This document shows positions 48,444 through 56,433 of a stretch of 64,000 nt of DNA, one piece after another; the stretch's first letter is position 1, and each line of letters opens with the position of its first letter. A model generated the notes under the pieces. The model searched no databases and was not told the origin of the DNA. It saw nothing but the letters and a program-made list of their open reading frames with translations. Position numbers and translations under genes: made by a program. The DNA comes from Gammaproteobacteria bacterium. GTDB lineage: Bacteria > Gemmatimonadota > Gemmatimonadetes > Longimicrobiales > Gaopeijiaceae. Location of the stretch: positions 1-64,000 of the forward strand of contig JAPPJO010000026.1 of assembly GCA_028820325.1 (NCBI GenBank), read 5' to 3'.

Positions 48444-48744
48444 CCGGCCACGTCGTCGGCGAATCGCCGCTGCATTCGGCAAATGACGGCTACGCACGGG
48501 GGGCGTGATAGCTGCGAGCGATGGGACCCTCGGCCGCGAGAGTACACCCCTCTCCAGGACCCTCTGCACGGTGTTGCATTTTCGAAAAGGCAACATATTG
48601 TTGCATTTACGGTTTTGCAACACGCTGGCGAGGGTTTCGGTGGGGTTGGACGCTGGCCTTGGATCGGGTCTTCAGGAGCCACCGCGACGGCATCCACCCA
48701 GGCGTGCCCGGATCCACCCCGTCACCGCGACCGGATCCACCCCG
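48444..48744. other. 301-bp tail-to-tail gap with a palindrome cluster and 23-bp repeats
   Basis: The region lies between the ends of ligD and the alpha/beta hydrolase gene. It holds no gene I can support. A block richer in A and T at 48573-48621 carries repeated GTTGC half-sites, and a 23-bp tandem array runs from 48710 into the neighbouring gene. Both are listed separately. Confidence 0.7.
48573..48621. promoter_or_regulatory. Cluster of GTTGC half-sites forming palindromes
   Basis: GTTGCATTT occurs at 48573-48581 and again at 48600-48608. GCAACATATTGTTGC (48590-48604) is a 15-bp palindrome, and TTGCAAC lies at 48615-48621. Four half-sites in 49 bp, with an A/T-rich background unlike the surroundings, suggest a protein-binding site or the promoter of a lost gene. 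No intact gene starts beside it. Confidence 0.4.
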
Positions 48745-48778
48745 TCACCGCGACCGGATCCACCCCGCTACCGCGTCC
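48710..48778. repeat. 23-bp tandem repeat, three copies, overlapping a gene's 3' end
   Basis: Units begin GGATCCACCCCGTCACCGCG at 48710, 48733 and 48756; the first two are identical and the third has a few changes. A degenerate copy lies near 48681-48700. The third copy and half of the second are inside the hydrolase coding sequence, which ends GWIRSR at 48745. The array thus duplicates a C-terminal codon run past the stop. Confidence 0.8.
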
Positions 48779-49416
48779 GCCACCTCCGCCATCACTTCCT
48801 CGTGGGTGCGTCCGCTTCTCTTGAGCACCTTGAACGAGTGGTCCCCGCCCTCGACCACGTGCAGCGTCGCGCGGGACCCCAGCCGCTCGACCACCGGGCG
48901 CAGGAAGTCCAGGTTGGCCAGCCGGTCGCGCGTGCCCTGGACGAACAGCAGGGGCAGCTCGACCTGGTGGAGATGTTCGCTCCGCTCGATGCCGGGCGGC
49001 TTCCCGATGCCGTGCAGGGGGAAGCCCAGGAAGGCGATCCCGCGCAGTCCCGCCAGCGGGGCGTCCGCCGCGGCCAGCGAGGTCATGCGGCCGCCCATGG
49101 ACTTGCCCCCCGCGAACAGCGGCAGGTCGGGAGCGGCCTCGTGCGCCGCCGCCACCGCCCGCCGCACCGTGGCCGTCAGGATGCGCTGCGGGTTGGGGTA
49201 CCGCCGACCCGCCTCCATGTAGGGGAACTGGTAGCGAAAGGTGGCGACCCCGCGGTCGGCCAGCAGCCCCGCGACCTCCTCCATGAAGACGTGGCGCATG
49301 CCCGCGCCCGCGCCGTGCCCGAGGACCAGCAGCGCGCTCGCGTCCCGCGGCCGCACGAGCAGCGCCGAGACCGAAGTGCCGGCGACCTCGAAGGAGAGCG
49401 CGCGAGCCGAGGTCAT
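48745..49416 (-). CDS. Small alpha/beta hydrolase
   Basis: A 223-residue alpha/beta hydrolase of the KANL3/Tex30-like bacterial group. LVLGHGAGAGM provides the oxyanion area, GGKSMGGRM holds the nucleophile Ser, and FVQGTRDRLA and GGDHSFKV supply the Asp and His. ATG 49416 is chosen for the compact N-terminus; an ATG at 49461 is in frame but adds a basic stretch. Its stop lies inside a tandem repeat. The substrate is unknown. Confidence 0.85.
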   Translation of the reverse strand: MTSARALSFEVAGTSVSALLVRPRDASALLVLGHGAGAGMRHVFMEEVAGLLADRGVATFRYQFPYMEAGRRYPNPQRILTATVRRAVAAAHEAAPDLPLFAGGKSMGGRMTSLAAADAPLAGLRGIAFLGFPLHGIGKPPGIERSEHLHQVELPLLFVQGTRDRLANLDFLRPVVERLGSRATLHVVEGGDHSFKVLKRSGRTHEEVMAEVADAVAGWIRSR

Positions 49417-49465
49417 CCGGCCAACCCCGCGTGGGCTCGGGCGGGCCCACCGCCGGCCCACCTCC

Positions 49466-49738
49466 TCATCCGCCGCTGATCGCGGGAAGCACGAAGATCT
49501 CGCTGCCCGACCCGACTCGCGTCCCGAGGCCTCCCGTGAAGCGGATGTTTTCGCCGTCCACGAAGATGTTCACATGGGGCCGCAGCGCACCCTGTTCGGT
49601 CATCAGGCGGTCGTAGAGGCCCGGGTGGGAAGCGTTCAACGCGCCCAGCACCCCGCCGACTGAATGCCGAACCGCCATCTCCACCACCGCCCGCCCGCCG
49701 GCCAGCTCGCGCAGCGCCTCCGGGAGCACGATCTTCAC
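49466..49738 (-). CDS. MoaD/ThiS-like small sulfur-carrier protein
   Basis: A 90-residue ubiquitin-like protein ending in Gly-Gly (LPAISGG), the site where MoaD and ThiS proteins are activated and thiocarboxylated. FVDGENIRF and the late acidic region fit the fold. It starts at GTG 49738, overlapping the stop of the BNR gene. It may serve molybdopterin synthesis or another sulfur-transfer pathway; no MoaE or ThiF partner is visible nearby. Confidence 0.82.
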   Translation of the reverse strand: MKIVLPEALRELAGGRAVVEMAVRHSVGGVLGALNASHPGLYDRLMTEQGALRPHVNIFVDGENIRFTGGLGTRVGSGSEIFVLPAISGG

Positions 49739-50883
49739 GCCACGCACGCCTTCACGCACACCACCGGCGGGAGCCCGTCGCGCACCAGTTCCCAGGAATC
49801 GCCGTCGTCGCGCGAGGCGTACACCTTGCCGCTTCGCGTTCCGAAGAACACCTGACCGGGCGCCAGCGTCGCGAGCGCATCGCGCAGCACCGTCTCGTAC
49901 GCGTTCTCCTGCGGAAGCCCCTCGGTGAGCGGGTGCCAGTTCGCCCCGCCGTCGCGCGTCCGGTACACGCGCAGCTTCGCGTCCGGGGTGCAGCGGAACC
50001 CGTCCGACTCTATGGGCACGATGTAGACGGTGTCGGGATCTCCCGGATGCATCGCCATGGCGAAGCCGAAGTCCGAAGGGACCCCGTTGGCGATGTCGAC
50101 CCAGGTATCCCCCCAGTTCTCGCTCCTGTAGAGCCCCCAGTGGTTCTGCAGGAAGAGCCGTCCCGGGTTCGCCGGATGATGCGTGATCTTGTGCACGCAC
50201 TGGCCGAACTCGGGGTGCTTGTCGGGGAGGAACTCCGCGCGCACGCCATGGTTGCGCGCCTCCCACGTGGCCCCGCCGTCGTCGCTCCGGTAGGCGCCGG
50301 CCGCCGAGATGGCGATCATCATGCGCCCGTCCGGCTCGCCGTCCCCGACGATGGTGTGCAGGCAAAGCCCTCCCGCGCCCGGCTGCCAGCGCTCGCGGTG
50401 GGGATGGTTCAGGAGGCCCTCCACCGGCTGCCACGAGTCCCCGGCGTCGCGCGACTCGAAGAGGCACGCGGGCTCGACCCCAAGGCGGATCACATCGGGC
50501 TCGGCCTCCGAACCGGGCCGGATCTGCCAGATGCGCTTGAGCGAGAGCTCCGAATCCTCCGGGAACCTGACCCGGCGTTCATCCTTCCCGGACCAACTCG
50601 CCCCGAAGTCGTCGGAGAAGCGGAGCGTCGTCCCCCAGAAGGGGCTGCCCGGCGCCGCCCACAGGCGCGATCGGCCGGCGCGGCCGTCGTAGGCCATCGC
50701 ATAGACTTCCTCGCCGGGAAAGTGCGGCCCGTCCAACTCCCAGCCGCCGCCCTCGCGCGCGCGGCCCACGAAGGCCCCCTTTGTCGTGCCGAGCAGCAGG
50801 ACCGTTTCTCCCGCGGAGACCGTGAAGCCGGTCGACGTCTTCATTTCCACATCCCCGTCATCGTTTTCCACATCATTTGGCAT
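49735..50883 (-). CDS. BNR/sialidase-like propeller protein
   Basis: A 382-residue propeller-type protein with several Asp-box (BNR) repeats, for example SDDFGASWSG, SRDAGDSWQP, RSDDGGATWEA, RSENWGDTWVD, RTRDGGANWHP and SRDDGDSWELV. No signal peptide is visible. Relatives are annotated as exo-alpha-sialidase or glycosyl hydrolase, but catalytic residues were not identified here. The start at 50883 is uncertain; ATG 50844 is possible. It overlaps the MoaD-like gene by 4 nt. Confidence 0.82.
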   Translation of the reverse strand: MPNDVENDDGDVEMKTSTGFTVSAGETVLLLGTTKGAFVGRAREGGGWELDGPHFPGEEVYAMAYDGRAGRSRLWAAPGSPFWGTTLRFSDDFGASWSGKDERRVRFPEDSELSLKRIWQIRPGSEAEPDVIRLGVEPACLFESRDAGDSWQPVEGLLNHPHRERWQPGAGGLCLHTIVGDGEPDGRMMIAISAAGAYRSDDGGATWEARNHGVRAEFLPDKHPEFGQCVHKITHHPANPGRLFLQNHWGLYRSENWGDTWVDIANGVPSDFGFAMAMHPGDPDTVYIVPIESDGFRCTPDAKLRVYRTRDGGANWHPLTEGLPQENAYETVLRDALATLAPGQVFFGTRSGKVYASRDDGDSWELVRDGLPPVVCVKACVA

Positions 50884-51019
50884 CTCTTGCGCGATCCCGC
50901 CGACAACCCGTTGAAGACTATCGGGAACGGGGGCGGACACAAGACGTGCTGGCCGCACGACCCGGCTCCGGCAGTGATGGCGTCTGGCGCATCCCCCGGA
51001 TCCCGTGCATCATTCCGCC

Positions 51020-51760
51020 ATGCGCATCTGGACGGGAACCAGCGGCTTCGCCTACAAGGAGTGGAAGGGCCGGTTCTACCCGGAGAAGCTCCCGCAGCGG
51101 GCCTTCCTCTCGCACTACGCCGGCGAGCTGCCCGCCGTCGAGATCAACAACACCTTCTATCGGCTGCCGAAGGTCGATCTGCTGATGAAGTGGGCCGAGC
51201 AGGTCCCCGAGCGCTTCCGCTTCTCGATCAAGGCGTCGCGCCGCATCACGCACTTCAAGCGCCTCGGCCTCTCGAGCACCAACGAGACCACCTACCTGGT
51301 CGAGACCTGCGCCACCCTCGGGCCGCGGCTGGGCGTGATCCTCTTCCAGATGCCGCCCAACATGAAGAAGGATGCGGGGCGTCTGGCGGCGTTCCTGGAT
51401 CTGCTTCCCGACCGCACGCGCGCCGCGTTCGAGTTCCGCAACCCGGCCTGGTTCGACGACGAGGTGCGAACACTGCTCGCCGACCGCGACTTCGCACTGG
51501 TGCACGCGGACGTCGACGACCCGCTGCCGGGCGTGCCCGCCGACCGGCCCCTGCCCTCCGGCACCTGGGGCTACCTGCGCATGCGCCGCCTCGGCTACAC
51601 CCAGGGTGAGCTGGGGCGGTGGATGGAGCGCGTCCAGGGGCAGGGCTGGGACGAAGCCTTCGTCTTCTTCAAGCACGAGGACGAAGCCGCCGGACCGGCG
51701 ATGGCGAAGGACTTCCTGTCGCTGGCCGGGGCGCCGGCATTCCGACGCTCCCCGGGATGA
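51020..51760 (+). CDS. DUF72-family protein
   Basis: A 246-residue TIM-barrel-like protein of the DUF72 family. It opens with IWTGTSGFAYKEWKGRFYP and has VEINNTFYRLP, FRFSIKASRRITH and FEFRNPAWFDDE, all typical. The function is unsettled in the family; a nuclease- or hydrolase-like role has been suggested. ATG 51020 is divergent from the BNR gene with a 136-bp gap. Confidence 0.9.
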   Translation: MRIWTGTSGFAYKEWKGRFYPEKLPQRAFLSHYAGELPAVEINNTFYRLPKVDLLMKWAEQVPERFRFSIKASRRITHFKRLGLSSTNETTYLVETCATLGPRLGVILFQMPPNMKKDAGRLAAFLDLLPDRTRAAFEFRNPAWFDDEVRTLLADRDFALVHADVDDPLPGVPADRPLPSGTWGYLRMRRLGYTQGELGRWMERVQGQGWDEAFVFFKHEDEAAGPAMAKDFLSLAGAPAFRRSPG

Positions 51761-51771
51761 GCGTCCCAATC

Positions 51772-52149
51772 TCAGATGGAATCGGAGATCCGGAGTAGCG
51801 CGTCCCGTCCCCGCCGCGTCAGCCGATACTTCTGATTCTTTGCCCGCGGCGCGTCGGGGCGAGTCATTTCCACGAGGCCGGACGACATCGCCGGACGAAG
51901 GTAGCTCTTCCGAAATGATGGCCGGTGCGAGAGACTCATCTGGGCCATGAGGGCGCTGGCAGCCTTCGGGCTGGTCTTCAGTGCTGCCAGCAGCACGGCA
52001 ACTTGGTCGCTTACTTGGTCGCTTGCTTGGTCGCTCAATGATACCGAGCGGGCTGCCTCCAGGATCACGCCGAGCATGAACTCGATGAACGATGTGCTTT
52101 CGCCCGCTTCAGAACTCCGCCGGATCGCCCTGTAGTAGTCGTTCTGGTG
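51772..52149 (-). pseudogene. Fic-family protein, C-terminal remnant
   Basis: Reading from about 52149, the frame gives HQNDYYRAI, then FIEFMLGVILEA, then SDQASDQVSDQV and a winged-helix-like segment LSHRPSFRKSYLRPAMSSGL ending near 51772. This is the C-terminal part of Fic/DOC AMP-transferases with a winged helix. The catalytic HPFxxGNGR region is absent, and a stop lies upstream at 52213-52215. The first in-frame ATG (52077) gives only 101 residues. I call it a decayed gene. A triple 12-bp repeat encodes the SDQ stretch. Confidence 0.75.
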
Positions 52150-52328
52150 GGACCGTCCTGACGGATGGTGCAGCCGCTCATCGAATCTAATGCTTTCGGG
52201 TTTTGTTCTCCATCATCGCTGGCCAGATCCGGGCGTCGCTCCTACTCTGTCCGAGTGCGGCTCCACCACCGCCGCGGGCAGATGCCTTCTCATCTCGGAG
52301 GCGCATGGGCGCAAGGAGAGAACACCCG

Positions 52329-52913
52329 ATGGCCGAGTCACGCAGAACCTTCCTGAAGCAGTCCGCGGCAACAGTGGCCGTGGTTTCGTTGCCGAGTTGC
52401 GCGCCCACCGCGGCGGAGAGCCCGGACGCGCTCGCTCCGGCCACGCTTCGGGCCGTCGGCGAGGCGGTGTTGCCGGAAGAGCTGGGCGCGGAGGGCCGCG
52501 AGCGGGCGGTGGCCGCCTTCGAGCTCTGGTCGGAAGGGCTGGAGCCGGTGGCCGAGATGCCCCATCCCTACCTGGTGCCCGTGACGGTCTACACGGGGCC
52601 GGATCCCCGGCCCGGATGGGCCGCCCAACTGAGCGGGCTGGACATCGAGAGCGGCAAGCGCTTCGGGATGTCGTTCGCCGAGGCCGGAGTGTCCGAGCGG
52701 CGACGGATCCTCGAGCCGCACGTGCGCCGGGCCGGTCCCGACTTCGGCCGGCCGGGGAACGCCGCGCACATCGCGGTCGCGCTCGCGGCCCACTTCTTCG
52801 CCTCCCCGATCGCGACCGATCTCTGCTACGGCCGAGCCATCGCCAGGCAGCAGTGCAGAGGCCTCGCGGGCGCCGGAAACGAACCCGCCCCGCTGCCGGG
52901 AGCCGCGTCATGA
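52329..52913 (+). CDS. Tat-exported small subunit of a GMC dehydrogenase
   Basis: A 194-residue protein with a twin-arginine signal (ESRRTFLKQSAATVAVV) and an export region ending near CAP. It resembles gluconate 2-dehydrogenase subunit 3, which travels with the flavin subunit as a folded complex. ATG 52329 follows AAGGAG. Its stop overlaps the ATG of the dehydrogenase (ATGA), so both are made together. The cytochrome subunit often found in such complexes is not present here. Confidence 0.83.
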   Translation: MAESRRTFLKQSAATVAVVSLPSCAPTAAESPDALAPATLRAVGEAVLPEELGAEGRERAVAAFELWSEGLEPVAEMPHPYLVPVTVYTGPDPRPGWAAQLSGLDIESGKRFGMSFAEAGVSERRRILEPHVRRAGPDFGRPGNAAHIAVALAAHFFASPIATDLCYGRAIARQQCRGLAGAGNEPAPLPGAAS

Positions 52914-54490
52914 GCCAGGTCATCGAGAGCGACGTCTGCATCATCGGGGGCGGCATCAGCGCGGCCATGGTTGCGGAACGTCTCGCGGAGCGCACCGAGG
53001 CGTCCATCACGGTCGTCGAGGCGGGGGGCCGCACGGCTTCTCTGGAAGAGAGAACGGCGACCCGCGCGCGCATGCTCGCGTATGGCGAGAACCCCTACCC
53101 GAACGACCACATCCCCGGTCAGACCGGCACGGGCGAGATGTACCAGTCGATGGTCCTGGGGGGCGCCGCGATGCACTGGGGGGGCGCCGTGCCCCGGTAT
53201 TCGCCGGAGGACTTCCGGGTGCGCTCCCTCTACGGGGTCGGATACGACTGGCCCATCACCTTCGACGATCTGGAGCCCTACTACCAGGAGGCCGAGGAGC
53301 GCATGGGCGTCGCCGGGGAGCAGGGCCCGCCCGAGTACGATCCCCGTTCCAGGCCGTATCCGATGCCGCCCCTGCCGCTCTCCTGGAACCTCGAGCGCAT
53401 GCGCGAGTGGACGGACGCGGCGGGCATCCCCTTCTGGACCCAGCCGTGGGCGCGCAACACCGAGCCGTGGCAGGGACGCAACGTGTGCCAGCGCTGCGAC
53501 ACCTGCGCGGTCTGCCCGACGGGCGCCAAGTACACCCCGGATTTCGCGTTCGACCGCCTGCTCGCCGCGGGGCGAATCCGGCTGCACGGCCGCACGCTGA
53601 TTCGCTCGCTGAATCTGGCATCGGGCTCGGACCGCATGGAGACCGCCACGGGATTTCATCAGGACGCCCCCGACCAGCCCGTCGAATTCCGGGCGCGAAC
53701 CTTCGTGCTGGCTGCGGGCCACAGCTGGAGTTCGCATCTCCTCCTGCTTTCGGCCAACAGCCGCTTCCCCAACGGTTTGGCCAACAGCACGGACAACGTC
53801 GGGCGCTACATGACCGGGCACTGGTTCGCCAGCGGCTTCATCGAGCTGCCCATGAGGCTCTACCCGGGGATCTTTCCCAACAACAGCCTGCTGTCGCACC
53901 GCTTCGCGAGTCCGGGGCCGCTTGACCGCTACCTGCGCCACGACATCCGGCTGTGGGAATCGACGGTGGGCCGCGAAGCCCGGCTGGCGACGGACGACGG
54001 GCGGGTCCTCTGGGGCGACGAGGTGATGGCCGACTGGCGCGCGCGCACCCGGTCCACCGCGACCGCGCGCATCCGGTCGTACTACGACGTGATTCCCACC
54101 CCCGATAGCCGTCTCACGCTCGACCCGGGCATGCGCAACGCGCACGGCGATCCGATGCCGCGCATCGACTACGTGGCGGGGCAGGCCACCCTCGACCTGG
54201 AGCCGCACACCCACGAGACCCTGCTGGACCGCTTCGACGAGCTCGCGCGCGCGGCGGGCGGGCGCATGATGAGCACGCGGGCGTCACGCCTGTTCGAGCA
54301 TCCGGGCGGCGGTTGCCGGATGGGCGACGATCCCGCCACCAGCGTGGTCGACCGCTGGGGACGCACCCACGACCACGAGAACCTTTTCGTGGTGGGCGCG
54401 CCCACGATCGTCTCCAGCGGCTGCGCCAACGGGACCCTCACCTTCTGCGCGCTGTCGCTGATGGCCGCGGAGGAGATTGCGAAGGGTTAG
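52910..54490 (+). CDS. GMC-family FAD-dependent dehydrogenase
   Basis: A 526-residue flavin oxidoreductase related to gluconate/fructose dehydrogenase large subunits. The FAD site starts with CIIGGGISAAMVAERL. The family marks HWGGAVPRY and the C-terminal FEHPGGGCRMGDDP and ENLFVVGA are present. An additional CQRCDTCAVCPTGAKY suggests an iron-sulfur or structural metal site. The protein has no signal peptide and probably leaves the cell with its Tat-tagged partner. Substrate is an alcohol or sugar; which one is unknown. Confidence 0.9.
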   Translation: MSQVIESDVCIIGGGISAAMVAERLAERTEASITVVEAGGRTASLEERTATRARMLAYGENPYPNDHIPGQTGTGEMYQSMVLGGAAMHWGGAVPRYSPEDFRVRSLYGVGYDWPITFDDLEPYYQEAEERMGVAGEQGPPEYDPRSRPYPMPPLPLSWNLERMREWTDAAGIPFWTQPWARNTEPWQGRNVCQRCDTCAVCPTGAKYTPDFAFDRLLAAGRIRLHGRTLIRSLNLASGSDRMETATGFHQDAPDQPVEFRARTFVLAAGHSWSSHLLLLSANSRFPNGLANSTDNVGRYMTGHWFASGFIELPMRLYPGIFPNNSLLSHRFASPGPLDRYLRHDIRLWESTVGREARLATDDGRVLWGDEVMADWRARTRSTATARIRSYYDVIPTPDSRLTLDPGMRNAHGDPMPRIDYVAGQATLDLEPHTHETLLDRFDELARAAGGRMMSTRASRLFEHPGGGCRMGDDPATSVVDRWGRTHDHENLFVVGAPTIVSSGCANGTLTFCALSLMAAEEIAKG

Positions 54491-54505
54491 CCGGGGATCC
54501 CCGGG

Positions 54506-55702
54506 TTACATCGGCACGCCCGCGACCGTTCCCGTCGTCCCGGCGGTGGCGGGGTGGGTTTCGCGATCGGCCGTCGGGTCTCCTGCTTGCACCTCGAGCC
54601 AGTCCGTGAACCTGCGTTCGGGCCGGCCCTCCCACGCCCGGCGGTGCCAGGCATCGCTCGCGAGCAGCGAAAAGCCCAGCGTGGCTTCGCAGAACACCAT
54701 CTGTTCGCGCGCCGTCTCCACCTTTCCCCAGCTTGCGGCCTCGCGCAGGGTCGAACCGGACAGGGCGCCGTCGCGACTGTCCGCGACCGTGAGCTGCACG
54801 GCATATCGGTGCATCGATACCTCCGAGGGCGTAGCCTCGCCGGTCCCATCCCCTGAAGCGGGCGCCCGCGCCGAGGCGGCATCGTCCTCTTGCAGCATCT
54901 CCGCGGCCACCACGATGTCCTGGGCAAAGTTCTTGGGAACCCCTCCGCCGAGCATGAGCAGCCCCGTAGCGCGGGAAGCGAGCTTGATCCGGGCGAGCTC
55001 GAGGAAGTCCCTCCCCGAGTCCAGCGACACCGGTTCGCGCCCCTCGCGCGCGGCCGCGGCCTGGTGCAGCACGATGCCGAACCCGGCGGAGCAGTCGCTG
55101 AGAGCGGGCACGAAGACCGGAACCCTCTTCCGGTACGCCGAAAGCACCACGGATTCCGACTCGGGGAAGCTCACATCGAGGAAGCGGCCCATTTCGGTCA
55201 GGATCTCACGCGACGAATACGGGCGCGCGGAAAGCCGATCGAAGATGCCCCTCATCGTCCGGTCGCAGACGCGCAACTCCCGCTCGTCGATGTAGGTGTC
55301 GTAGATGCGGTCGATGGCTAGCTCGCGCAGACGTTCATCCGGCACCACCGGATGCTCGGGCGAGCCTGGAGCCATGTAGTGCCGGAACCCCAGAGCCTCG
55401 AAGAAGTCCTGATCCACCATGTTGGCGCCCGTCGACACCACCACGTCCACCATGCCTGAGTCGATCAGCGTCACCAGCGCCTTCTTGAGGCCCGCGGACA
55501 CGAGCGATCCCGCGAGCGTGAGGATGACGGTGCACTCCGGGTCGGCGAGCATCTCCGAACAGATGTCCGCCGCGCGCGCCAGGTTGCGGGCCTGGATGGC
55601 CGTCGGCCGGAACTGGCCTATGACCGGGCGGGCGTCGAACGCGCGGATGTCGACGTGCTCCACCGGGCGGCAAAGAAGATCGCGTCTGGCAGGATCGGTC
55701 AC
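54506..55702 (-). CDS. Deoxyhypusine-synthase-like protein
   Basis: A 398-residue bacterial homologue of deoxyhypusine synthase. The catalytic Lys is Lys327 in the ASWGKVE motif. The NAD-binding and substrate areas include SGLVSAGLKK-like LAGSLVSAGLKKALV and STGANMVDQDFFEALG. Bacteria lack eIF5A, so relatives are thought to make polyamines such as homospermidine. GTG 55702 is preceded by GGAGG at 4 nt. It is divergent from argR and the arginine genes, which suits use of arginine-derived amines. Confidence 0.85.
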   Translation of the reverse strand: MTDPARRDLLCRPVEHVDIRAFDARPVIGQFRPTAIQARNLARAADICSEMLADPECTVILTLAGSLVSAGLKKALVTLIDSGMVDVVVSTGANMVDQDFFEALGFRHYMAPGSPEHPVVPDERLRELAIDRIYDTYIDERELRVCDRTMRGIFDRLSARPYSSREILTEMGRFLDVSFPESESVVLSAYRKRVPVFVPALSDCSAGFGIVLHQAAAAREGREPVSLDSGRDFLELARIKLASRATGLLMLGGGVPKNFAQDIVVAAEMLQEDDAASARAPASGDGTGEATPSEVSMHRYAVQLTVADSRDGALSGSTLREAASWGKVETAREQMVFCEATLGFSLLASDAWHRRAWEGRPERRFTDWLEVQAGDPTADRETHPATAGTTGTVAGVPM

Positions 55703-55838
55703 GAAGCCTCCACATGCGGAAAGCGGTTGAACGGACCGGTAATCTGCCGGAATCGGCGGCATTTCTCCATTCCCGGTACCGCCGGGGTGAGCGAGATTGT
55801 CCGGGGCACTCCTCGCCCGCGGCCAACGCCGGCAGGGG

Positions 55839-55866
55839 TTGACGATTCCGCGGAACTGCATATCAT
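55839..55866 (+). promoter_or_regulatory. Predicted promoter of the argR operon
   Basis: TTGACG (55839-55844) and TATCAT (55861-55866), with 16-nt spacing, form a good sigma-70-like pair. It faces argR, and the predicted start would lie just ahead of three operator-like repeats. Confidence 0.5.
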
Positions 55867-55885
55867 GTGCATATCACTGCTAGTA

Positions 55886-55962
55886 TGCCATTCTGTCATG
55901 TGACGTCTGCCAAAATGTCAGACCGACCACAGATTCCCCTGCGATCCTCTGCCAGAATGTCA
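55886..55962. promoter_or_regulatory. Three TGCCANNNTGTCA repeats, likely operator sites
   Basis: TGCCATTCTGTCA (55886-55898), TGCCAAAATGTCA (55908-55920) and TGCCAGAATGTCA (55950-55962) match the pattern TGCCANNNTGTCA. They are 22 and 42 bp apart, about two and four helical turns, so they lie on one face of the DNA. The half-sites also form a weak palindrome. They sit downstream of the predicted promoter, in front of or within the argR start, which suits autorepression. Confidence 0.55.
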
Positions 55963-56433
55963 GACCGACGAACAGCCCCTGCGCAGCGCCGGATGGTGAT
56001 CACGAGAATCCTGGAGAACCGCGAAGTCGCCAGCCAGGAGGAACTCGTGCGCCTGCTGGGAGAACGCGGGATTGTCGTGACCCAATCCTGCATCAGCCGG
56101 GACCTGGCCCGGTTGGGAGCGATGAAGGGTGCTGGCGGCTACAGCCTGCGGCCTCTCAATCTCTCGGAAGAGGACCGCCGCACGCTCTCCAGCTACGCGC
56201 GCGCCGTGCACGCGGCCGGTCCGAATCTGACCGTTGTGCGCACCGCGACCGGGGCCGCCCAGCGCATCGCGCTCTTCCTCGACCGGATGGGCTGGAAGGA
56301 AGTCCTGGCGACACTGTCGGGCGACGACACCATCTTCATCGCAACCCGAAACCGCAGCGAACAGCGTGCCCTGGTGGGCCGGCTGCGCCGCGAGGCCGGC
56401 CTGTCGGGCTCACGGAACGAGGGCAATGCGTAG
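55957..56433 (+). CDS. argR: ArgR-family transcriptional regulator
   Basis: A 158-residue ArgR/AhrC-type regulator. The N-terminal winged helix reads RILENREVASQEELVRLLGERG and VTQSCISRDLARLGAMKG, the family DNA-binding signature. The C-terminal domain, including VVRTATGAAQRIALFLD, should form hexamers and bind arginine or a related effector. ATG 55957 is one of several possible starts (55915, 55993); all have weak ribosome sites, and 55957 falls inside the third operator repeat. The end overlaps the next gene by 8 nt, so it leads an arg operon. Confidence 0.9.
   Translation: MSDRRTAPAQRRMVITRILENREVASQEELVRLLGERGIVVTQSCISRDLARLGAMKGAGGYSLRPLNLSEEDRRTLSSYARAVHAAGPNLTVVRTATGAAQRIALFLDRMGWKEVLATLSGDDTIFIATRNRSEQRALVGRLRREAGLSGSRNEGNA

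Noticed and set aside
48444..48720. Small proteins read from the repeat-bearing gap
   Set aside because: Composition is Arg/Pro/Cys-rich, there is no ribosome site, and the frames cross the palindromes.
48681..48778. Candidate CRISPR array
   Set aside because: Units are directly adjacent with no spacers, and no cas gene is nearby.
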